A stretch of DNA of 64,000 nt from positions 868,001 through 932,000 of the forward strand of contig NW_027331833.1 in the NCBI RefSeq assembly GCF_033568475.1. Reading direction: 5' to 3'. The notes beneath the pieces are model-generated. The model was not told the DNA's origin. It worked only from the letters and a program-made list of their open reading frames with translations, and made no database searches. The position numbers and the translations under genes were made by a program. This DNA is from Henckelia pumila. Lineage: Eukaryota; Streptophyta; Magnoliopsida; Lamiales; Gesneriaceae. Shown piece after piece: positions 56,306 to 64,000 of the stretch (position 1 is the stretch's first letter; the number at the start of each line of letters is the position of its first letter).

Positions 56306-57411
56306 GGACATGTGTTTGGAGAGGGTTGCTTGGGGAGTTCGGACGGTCCGATCCTGGGGTTCGGACGGTCGGAACTGTGTCTATAAATAGAGGGCCAAAG
56401 ACTCAGTTTCAAGTGCACCTTCCAAATCCTCTCTCTCATTCATAGCTCCTTCTACTCGATACTAGGGATTTCTAGACATCGTATTGGAAAGCCGGGAGTG
56501 GCGGAGCGCTTCGAGGACATCAGCGGAGCTGTGCCTAAGTTTTGAGGCAGTCACCATCAGCGGGCTGACTACGTACGCATGTATAACTTTGGAATCTTAT
56601 AGAGATTAGGGAGAATGAGATAGCTTAGTTAAGGCTTTTAGAGTATTATAAGTGATATCGTAATTATTGCTTATAGACTTGGACCGTGAATACCTGGACT
56701 TCTAGGTTGCTAGGGTGATTGGGTTTTTACTTAGAGATATGAACGTATTATCCGAGATATCAGGTCTGATATACATGTATTATGTTTGCATGTTTTGTAT
56801 GTGGCATTACTATGTGCATTGATATTATGCGGCATGCATTTACACGCTGAGCTTTTTGCCTTGATTTGCATAGCCTGTAGTAGGGGCGCTCAGCCCCGTA
56901 TTTTAGTGGATGGATTTCCATGGATTTGGAAACTGGTTATATCCACAGTTTTATGGTATGGGAGCCACCTCCTAATGCGATGGCCCAGCGTGCTACATAC
57001 CATGACGCCTTGACTGAGCAGTCTTTTGGATAGATTTTCCAGTACCCTTCATATTGCATGTGCATGCATGATATATGTATATTCATACTTCTGTACTGAG
57101 TGTTTATGCTCACGTCCTAGTATTTTGTTGGACACCCTATTCCATGGGGCAGGACTTAGGTTTGACGGACCCGATGGTAGCGGTTGTTGAGCTGCAGTGG
57201 TTGTGACATGATCCTATTTCTGTCCAGGATGTTAGATTGGATTTTAATATCTTTCGTTCGACGGGGTTTTATAATATTTTAATTTAGTCTGGTTGTTCTG
57301 CCGGTGTATGTTGTATTAATGACATAAGTTTCCGCTGGATTTATTTAATTTTGTTTTAAGATTGCATGCTTAATCTCTGATTAGTTAGTGATTTTGGGTT
57401 GGGTCACTACA
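56306..57411 (+). repeat. 3' LTR of G1, second segment
   Basis: Starts with the second copy of GGACA and continues the G1 LTR from TGTGTTTGGAGAGGG, parallel to 42121 onward. It includes palindromic 15-mers (from 56339), the TATA box (TATAAATA, 56382-56389) and the end GGGTCACTACA. Confidence 0.92.
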
Positions 57412-58012
57412 AAAACTCTCTCTATTCAGAACACTTTCTGATAAAGTTACAACAATGAAGAATAAATACAATTTTGTTAACTTCGTGAGCTTAGAAGTGC
57501 AGTACAAATTGATCACAAATTGATCTGGTTTCTCGGTAAAAGTGTGCTTGTAGCTTGAATATTCGAGCTGGATTATTTCGAATACTTGAACAATTTTGAC
57601 GCAAGTTTGCAGAAAATAGTTGATTTTTCTTTGTCCTTGATGTCTTCAAATATTTGTAGACAAAGAATTTTAACGTTTGGTTCAAATTTGTCCTCAAATA
57701 GTCGACAATCAATCAGAACACGCAACGTGTCTTTGTCTTTTTTTCAAATATGGTACAATGGCGCAAGGATCTTTGAACATTAGCCAAATACGAAAACTAA
57801 CGACACTATTCATTTTGTCTTGTTTCAACTACTTGGATCACTTTTTGAATCATAACACCGTTCTCCTTAGTCCTCTAGTAAGTTGGTATGGTCCGGATCG
57901 ATTAATGTGAGGTATTGAACTGGTTTGTTTTAAGTAGAGTTTATATTTTTTTATAAATTTTTTTTGGTCTTGTATATATCCAGTTCACTTTGACATCACC
58001 AAAACATAATCA
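57412..58012 (-). repeat. 5' LTR of copia element C, second segment
   Basis: Begins with the second AAAAC copy of the G1 target duplication and continues the LTR interrupted at 41835. On the minus strand it starts TGATTATGTTTTGGTGATGTC, a start typical of plant copia LTRs, which sets the right end at 58012. Total LTR length is about 980 bases. The end call is from the TG start, not from a second LTR copy. Confidence 0.6.
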
Positions 58013-58450
58013 ATTTGACTTAACAAGTTCCATATCAGAAATATTTGATCTAACGTCAGCAATACTATGATGAAAGAGAACTAAACGGGAAAAAACGATA
58101 ACTTACTGAATTAAGCTTAAACTTTGACTATATATATAGACTAGCTAAGAACCAAAATATGCCAAGTTATAAGACGATAATTGTAATTTTTCCTGAACAA
58201 ACCGAAAAATGTTTAACATAAGTAGCAAAATTCTCTCGGCTCACGACAAAAAAAAAAAGGGATGATTTGAAATTTCACACCACCTAACTCAGTGCATAGT
58301 ACTTAGTTTTTTATAACCAATAATTTTTTAACAACAAAAATAGTAGTGTTGGGGGTTGGGGGCAGTGTGGGTGGGTGTTGTGAAATCGTGAATTCCAACT
58401 ACCCCGAAATAAATCAAATCACCTACATTTCTTTGCGCTTTCTTCTCATC
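58013..58450. other. intergenic DNA, probable promoter of the next gene
   Basis: AT-rich, with a G-rich stretch at about 58346-58380. No coding sequence is seen. A TATA box stands at its right edge. Confidence 0.5.
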
Positions 58451-58458
58451 TATAAATA
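58451..58458 (+). promoter_or_regulatory. TATA box upstream of small peptide gene
   Basis: TATAAATA followed by a pyrimidine/adenine-rich stretch, about 85 bases before the ATG at 58542. The spacing is right for a plant promoter with a short 5' UTR. Confidence 0.5.
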
Positions 58459-58491
58459 CATACGCAATCTCAGTCCACTATCTTAACTAAA

Positions 58492-58584
58492 TTTAAACTT
58501 TGGATCCTCTCTGTGAGCATATGCACATTAATTAATTGCTGATGCATCCTTTATTTAAACTTTGGATCCTCTCTGTGAGCATAT
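58492..58584. repeat. 31-base direct repeat across the peptide 5' UTR and signal sequence
   Basis: TTTAAACTTTGGATCCTCTC with its following bases (31 in all) occurs at 58492-58522 and again, identical, at 58554-58584. The first copy is in the presumed 5' UTR; the second encodes part of the signal peptide of the candidate gene. Confidence 0.9.
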
Positions 58585-58833
58585 CCTTTATTTTTCTTGT
58601 TATTATTAATGTTATTCAAACATATGCAAAAGAAGATGGTGAGCCACCAACAATTAATTTACCCTTTCCATCCGTACTTTGAGGTTATTTTATTTTATTT
58701 ATCTTTATTTTATATAATTGACACACACACGTACCTATGCATGTGCTATACACTAATTACGAATTTTTTATGAACTTTTGTAGGACAACAGCCTCATAAA
58801 CCTTTGTGGAACACTCATTTGAGCAAGATTTAG
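58542..58833 (+). CDS. candidate small secreted peptide precursor, two exons
   Basis: Exon 1 (58542-58638) starts MHPLFKLWILSVSISFIFLV and reads a hydrophobic core typical of a secretory signal peptide, with a likely cleavage site after QTYA. A GTGAGC donor and a TTTTGTAG acceptor define a 145-base intron in phase 1. Exon 2 (58784-58833) adds QQPHKPLWNTHLSKI before TAG. The total is 48 residues, leaving about 20 after cleavage, without cysteines. I do not recognise a known plant peptide family. Without splicing the frame runs to TGA at 58681 (KEDGEPPTINLPFPSVL). Support comes from a TATA box, good splice signals and the signal peptide. There is no homology evidence, and a short upstream ATG frame (58521) precedes it. 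Confidence 0.42.
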
Positions 58834-59662
58834 TTAGCAGCTGACGTGATAAAGATGCGAGGGTTTTAGGGTTTTGCACGGTCCCGACCTCGTACCTTTA
58901 TCATAATTGTTTTTAACCCACTCCTCCTCACAAGATGATTATGTATATTCACAATTGGATGAGAGAAAAACTGTTATTCACCTGTATTTTAATTCATATA
59001 CGTTGTTTCGATTGCAAATTAGGTTTATATATGTAAATATAAATTGATGATCTTTTTCCCGTTCTTTGTGATAAAATGGATCGGGGAACTTCACAAAGCT
59101 CGAATTTGAACTAATAGGACGTCGTCTATTAACTTCTTAATTGGCTGCAAATAATTATGTATTAATGGTATCTATAAATATTAGCTAGTATCATTCTATA
59201 AAAAAAACTCATACTTGTGTGAGACGATCTTACGAAAACAATTTTGTGAGACCGATCTCCTATTACATCGACTCATGAAAAATATTATTTTTTATATTGT
59301 AGATATATGGGTCGGTCGTCTGTCTCATCAATATATATCTGTAAGAGCGTCTTATAAGGGACATACTCAATTTTTAACCGTAGATTAATTATTCATGCAG
59401 TGAAACAATATATTAATTTGTTATGAGAGTTATGAGAATATATTTGATTAATTGTTGTTATCGATCAACTACTATTTATTAAGGGACTGTATAGGGGCTC
59501 TATTTTGTATAATATATGATAGAAAACGTGCCATTAACAAAATAAATTAAATATCTCCTGATAAAAAAAATGGGCCGGACTCGAACAATTAAAATATGCT
59601 GTTAAATTAGACATTAATAACAAGCCTAAAAAACATAGACAAAATGAAATAAGTTTCATTAT
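58834..59662. other. intergenic DNA
   Basis: AT-rich. A stretch near 59215-59350 (GTGAGACGATCTTACG, GTGAGACCGATCTCC, GGGTCGGTCGTCTGTCTC) resembles a common dispersed plant repeat. No gene is seen. Confidence 0.5.
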
Positions 59663-60468
59663 TCACCTATGTACAAAGTTCTTGATATGACTTGTTAGTT
59701 CATGAACACGAGTTTGGGCCAAAGTGGACTTGTTAAGGATCTGAAATGCGTGGCCAACACCTGTATACACTATTTGCTCCACTTTGTGACCCAATTTAAC
59801 ACACAACTCCAAGTCCTGTCTTACAGTATATCCATTTCTGATATGCAAACCAAAACAGACAAATCTCTCAACTCCTCCAAGTAATTAGGAGCCGTTTTAG
59901 CCATCGGGTTACACCATGGATGGTCACGTTTCTCCCCGGGTGGAAGCGATAGCGATAGCCGCCAGTAAGCATCCCATGCCGCCAGCGTGAGGGCGGAGCG
60001 TGGTGGCTGGGCCATGTACTTTTCAGAATGAGTCCTCGATTCTCCTCCAAAGAAAGGTTGTATTAGGATCAGCCCCTTGATATCGATTTGCCGAGCTAGC
60101 CTTATGGACACATGGAAGGCTATATTTGCACCGGCACTATCACCACCCAAGAAAATGTTACTCATGTTACAATGATCAGTCCACCACTCATTCTTATTCC
60201 TAGCGAAGATTGTTGCCTCAACCAAACAAGGGCCTTGACACCATCCTCGTAGGCTGCCCGAAGAGGGTTTTCGGGTGCGAGCCGGTAGTTGACCGATACA
60301 ATGACGCAACCGGCTTTCGAGGCTAAGTTTGCTAGGAATTCATGGTAACAACTCCAAGAAGCAGAGCCAACACAAAATCCACCCCCATGGAAGTATACTA
60401 GCAAGGGGAGTTTCGTCGTATGAGGCATTCGGAGCGTAGAAACGTGCCCAAATATTCGTGTAGTTGTT
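59663..60468 (-). pseudogene. carboxylesterase (CXE, alpha/beta hydrolase) pseudogene
   Basis: Minus strand. The oxyanion-hole motif [12 protein letters not shown] (about 60380-60410) and [10 protein letters not shown] near 60280 open the catalytic domain. The nucleophile GDSAGANIAFHV is near 60130, followed by LILIQPFFGGE, the acid in SEMDIL (about 59830) and the base in GVGHAFQ (about 59755). All catalytic residues of the plant CXE (hormone-sensitive-lipase-like) class survive. Frameshifts lie at about 60210 and 59825. The first ~55 residues of a normal CXE are absent, because homology ends at about 60468 where transposon sequence begins. It is probably non-functional. The substrate cannot be told. 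Confidence 0.85.
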
Positions 60469-60471
60469 TTA

Positions 60472-60556
60472 ACAACAGGGCCTTCAACAACAGTTTTAAA
60501 CCCTCTACGACAATGGTAAAAAACCGTTGTTTTTAGCTTTTTTTCTTGTAGTACTG
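60472..60556. repeat. fold-back MITE fragment
   Basis: Matches 40286-40368: the right arm with GCCTTCAACAACAGTTTTAAA and the right edge CTTTTTTTCTTGTAG. The left arm and loop are missing, cut off at the esterase junction. Confidence 0.8.
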
Positions 60557-60897
60557 ATTTCATCAAATTCATTCATTGTGATCTCCTTGTTTTATCTTGT
60601 TGCTATCAAATTTTTGTATGTCACTACCAGTTTGTTTTCTTTGGTTTGATTATTTCCCTCACATCGTTGTGTGAGATTTTTCCATATCCCCTTTTCAATA
60701 TTATATGTTTTGATCTTGCTAAATATTTTTTTTCTCCAGAGTTTTGTATAAGATGTCATTTATAACATTATAAAAATTTGCTTTTTTTTTGTCTTCGACA
60801 GTCCATTATGATTTTGGATTTTTCGATCATTTGAGGAGCACCTTCTGTAATGGCCACAAAGGTGTAATTAAATTTTAGAATATTTCCATCAATAATG
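60557..60897 (-). pseudogene. second copy of copia C gag fragment
   Basis: Closely matches 40369-40715 on the same strand (encoding the EKLTQLCEG-type gag segment in decayed form), from GATTTCATCAAATTC rightwards. It is interrupted at 60898 by copia element B. The same MITE adjoins it at the same gag position as in the first copy. Confidence 0.85.
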
Positions 60898-62744
60898 TGT
60901 TGTAAAACTGTGTTCAGATCAATCAGAATTGATACCCGATGCAGCGGAAGTTTTAAAATTTTATATGGAAAGATTCCATATCATGGGTATCAAAACTTTA
61001 CGATTAAATTGTGCGTGTAAAAATTAAATAACAATTAAATTTTTACCTTGAAATCTCGAAACGAGATTATGGACACCAACAGATTACTCTGCTCTTGTTG
61101 TATATCCCAGGAACTGATGGACGAACAATTCTTCAATCAGGTCCACGAACAGAAGTTTAATCCCTCTGATAGATTACACTAGAAAATCTATCAGAAGTTT
61201 CTACAAAGAGAATTAACGAATTTGATCCGTTAAACTAGACTGCAAATTCGAAATTCACAGGCTGGAATTTTCGAGCAGAGAGAGGAGAGGGGCAGCGGCC
61301 ACTAGAGAGAAAACAGCTAGGGTTTTCGAAAATTTTGTGACCTCTGTTGTGTAATTTCTGTACTGTAATAACTTATTTATAATGTGGGCTGCTAACAGCT
61401 TAGGGCTCATTAGTCATAAGTTCAAGCCTGACAAGCAAAGCCCGCATGTTCAGAAATTAATATAAAATTCATCGTGACTCAGATTGATAAACCAATTTCA
61501 TCAATGTGCACAGAAACCATTTCTGCATCTTTTAGAGTCAAGATAAATTTTCTGAATCCGAATTCAGTTGTTTCCAAAAATGTCCATCACTATGTCATTT
61601 TAGGAAATCTTACTCCCTCTACTCTTAAATAAGAAGTCCCACTTCTTTATTCACTAAATTTAACTCTTTAAATTTAATTATCTCAACGGGGATTAAAAAT
61701 CCATTACTTGTGTGACCCTCAATGGTTCAGGGATACAGCTAGCCGTGGGCTCACAACTCCTTGTGACTCGGAACAACAATTTCCCACTTGCCCATCGAAT
61801 CATGGTAAGAGCGCCTAGCAACATCGCCCCATGATTCCCTAGGTATCACTGATAGTGCCTGCAAGAACCAATAGATTTTGGTTAGCGTACAGTACGGTCC
61901 CTTCATCCATATATCCCGATCGAATCAACAACTATTGGTAAATCGAGAGTCGTTCGAGATTCGATAACTATGCAATGCATCTTGAAGATCAAATAGTGAC
62001 ATCGCATGTGCTACTAAGAAACCATTTCTTAAAACACATCATGTACTCTGGCCAGAGATTCGTCACACTAATATCTCCTCAGATTGCATAGGATATCCAC
62101 ACTAGCAAGTATGTGGTGAATCCTTGACAACAAAGCATCGACTCCTATATGTGTCGTAACTGTACCCAATCCCGATACCTGATGACCCCAATAGAGTCGG
62201 TAAATGAGTCAAAGTACAGTACTAGCATATAGAGTCTCAATGATGTTTCAAGTAGTAAGGACTAATGGTGTACAACCAAAACCGCGGACTTCATCCACTC
62301 GATAAGTGATAACCACTTGAAAAGTCCGGATAGGGTAGTTCGATCATTAATCGTATGAATATCCATTTGCATGCTTTGAACATCTCTATGTTCCATACCA
62401 ATGAAACGTGGTACTCGACATCGCAAATGCTAGTCTCAATCTCGAGCGATCCTTATCCTTATTAACGGATGGCTCAATCGACTAGGAACTGTTTAGAATA
62501 TACAGTGACTATAAGATGTGTTTCATGATAGCCATCCCCATGTGCTACCACATCTTACATACACTATAGTATATTCAAGGTCTTCATCTAAACATCTTAT
62601 AGTATGTCACAACATAATAATATGATAAAAGATAAAGTAAATGCCATTATAAAAGTGTAAATTATATTAAACAAAAGATTGTTTATACATAGAGTCATAA
62701 AAGCCCTTAGCCACAAGTTGGCTCACCGGGCACCCACTCTTTCA
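60898..62744 (-). repeat. 3' LTR of copia element B
   Basis: On the minus strand it begins TGAAAGAGTGGG at 62744 and ends in TTTTACAACA at 60898, 1847 bases, matching the element A LTRs. More differences from A than the two A LTRs have from each other indicate an older or separate lineage copy. Confidence 0.92.
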
Positions 62745-62758
62745 ATCTCCCACTTGCC

Positions 62759-64000
62759 CTAAAGCCAACTAGTCATACTACGCAGTCCCATTGCTTCGCG
62801 ATGTTTGTCAAATAATGGTCCTGGCAAGGGCTTAGTAAGTGGATCAGCGATATTGTCTGCAGAGGCCACTCTCTCGACAGTGATGTCTCCTCTTTCCACG
62901 ATCTCCCGGATGATGTGGTATTTCCTCAGTACGTGTTTGGATCTTTGATGAGACCTTGGTTCCTTTGCCTGAGCAACGGCACCGGTGTTGTCACAGTACA
63001 CCGGGACTGGACCAACAGCTTCAGGAATGACGCCCAACTCTTGGACGAAATTCCTCATCCAAACGGCCTCTTTAGCAGCAGCTGATGCCGCAATGTATTC
63101 TGCCTCAGTGGTGGAATCCGCTGTGGTGTCCTGCTTGGAACTCTTCCAAGAGACAGCACCGCCATTGAGCATGAACACAAATCCAGAGGTTGACTTCGAG
63201 TCATCCACGTCACTTTGGAAGCTAGAGTCGGTATAGCCTTCCAATTTCAGTTCTCTTCCTCCATATACCATGAACATATTCTTAGTCCTTCGTAAGTACT
63301 TAAGAATGTCCTTCACGGCTTTCCAATGCATTTGACCGGGATTGGCTTGATATCTGCTCGTGACACTCAGAGCAAATGCTACATTCGGTCTGGTAGATAT
63401 CATTCCATACATGATACTACCTATGGCTGACGCATATGGTACATGTGTCATTTTCTCTATCTCTTCATCAGTCTTGGGACACATGGACTTGGATAGAGAA
63501 ACTCCATGACACATAGGTAGATGTCCTCTCTTGGACCCATCCATTGAAAACCTTTTCAATATTGTGTCGATGTAGGTTGCTTGAGTGAGTCCTATCATTC
63601 TCTTAGATCTATCTCTATAGATATGTATCCCTAGAATATAGGATGCCTCACCTAAATCCTTCATCGAGAATCTACCTGATAACCATATCTTTGTTGACTG
63701 CAACATCCCTACATCATTTCCAATGAGTAGGATGTCATCAACATAAAGTACTAAGAATGTCACAGCATCCTTAACTACTTTCTTGTACATGCACGGTTCC
63801 TCCGGGTTCTTGATGAAACCAAAATCCTTTATTGTTTCATCAAATTTCTGGTTCCAACTTCTTGATGCTTATTTGAGACCATAGATCGATCTCTGAAGCT
63901 TGCATACCTTATGCTCGCTTCCCATGGATGCGTATCCCTCAAGCTGCGTCATATAGATCTCTTCCTTAATGTTTCCATTAAGAAATGCAGTCTTCACATC
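62759..64000 (-). pseudogene. copia element B pol (RT-RNase H), truncated by window edge
   Basis: Open from 63790 to 62759 on the minus strand. It starts near MYKKVVKDAVTFLVLYVDDI (intact YVDD) and runs through the RNase H domain (DSTTEAEYIAASAAAKEA, ADNIADPLTK) to the stop. Upstream, a TAA at about 63868-63870 replaces the glutamine codon in the LKQASR motif, so the polyprotein is broken. Sequence beyond 64000 is needed for the rest. Confidence 0.9.

Larger units (their letters stand above)
41836..57411 (+). mobile_element. Ty3/gypsy LTR retrotransposon G1 with nested insertions
   Basis: LTRs at 41836-43225 and, split, 48409-48741 plus 56311-57411. The 3' LTR begins TG and ends CA. The 5' copy has both dinucleotides mutated to TA, from deamination-type changes. 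The target duplication is AAAAC (41831-41835 and 57412-57416). The primer binding site TGGTATCAGAGC is at 43231-43242. The order gag, protease, RT, RNase H, integrase is Ty3/gypsy. The C-terminal ILDMKDKVLWNKHIPLVMVQ segment with a chromodomain-like end suggests the Tekay/Del chromovirus group. A hAT-type MITE (43746-44312) and gypsy element G2 (48742-56305) are inserted in it. It is itself inserted in the LTR of copia C. Confidence 0.92.
60898..64000 (-). mobile_element. Ty1/copia element B (same family as A), 3' part, truncated by window
   Basis: Minus-strand element: 3' LTR at 60898-62744, purine tract at 62745-62760, and pol from 62759 to beyond the window. LTR and protein match element A closely with many substitutions. 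The target duplication cannot be checked because the other end is outside the window. The bases before the LTR are TAATG. Confidence 0.9.

Overview
This is a stretch of nuclear DNA from a flowering plant, most likely a eudicot. It is AT-rich, its genes have GT-AG introns, and it carries typical angiosperm genes: a class C heat stress factor, an ALMT anion channel and two HMA-domain proteins. Most of it is retrotransposon and Helitron sequence. Several retroelement proteins resemble ones I associate with Lamiales genomes, but that is only a weak inference. No prokaryotic, organellar or CRISPR signal was seen.

Layout. 1-5.4 kb: no intact gene, only DNA-transposon debris (CACTA-like ends, a CACTA transposase fragment, hAT-like MITE ends). 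5.47-14.89 kb: complete but inactivated Ty1/copia element A with 1.9-kb LTRs and a GCTTT target duplication. It sits at the edge of an older copia remnant D (14.9-16.2 kb). 19.4-21.4 kb: HSFC1-type heat stress factor gene. 22.2-23.1 kb: small three-exon HMA-like gene. 23.2-30.8 kb: Helitron with both termini, remnants of its helicase and RPA-like genes, an internal degenerate repeat array and a solo LTR inserted in it. 33.1-33.5 kb: HIPP-like gene. 34.5-36.7 kb: six-exon ALMT gene. 37.7-38.0 kb: a 352-bp TRIM.

38.6-58.0 kb is a nested stack. A minus-strand copia element C carries, inside its gag, a 584-bp TRIM and a fold-back MITE. Its LTR was split by Ty3/gypsy element G1. G1 has a hAT-type MITE in its gag and its 3' LTR was split by Ty3/gypsy element G2. 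Target duplications and TG...CA ends can be read directly for most of these insertions, which fixes much of the order of events. 58.5-58.8 kb: a candidate two-exon gene for a small secreted peptide. 59.7-60.5 kb: a carboxylesterase (CXE) pseudogene fused to a MITE/copia-C fragment. 60.9-64 kb: minus-strand copia element B of the same family as A, cut by the window edge.

Four genes look intact (HSFC1, HMA-like, HIPP-like, ALMT) and one is a candidate (the secreted peptide). They look like independent plant genes; nothing suggests a shared pathway or operon. No new multi-gene system is evident. The most unusual signals are the palindromic 15-bp array in the G1 LTR promoter, the full-length Helitron, the two TRIMs, the TE-esterase chimeric ORF and the small secreted peptide candidate.
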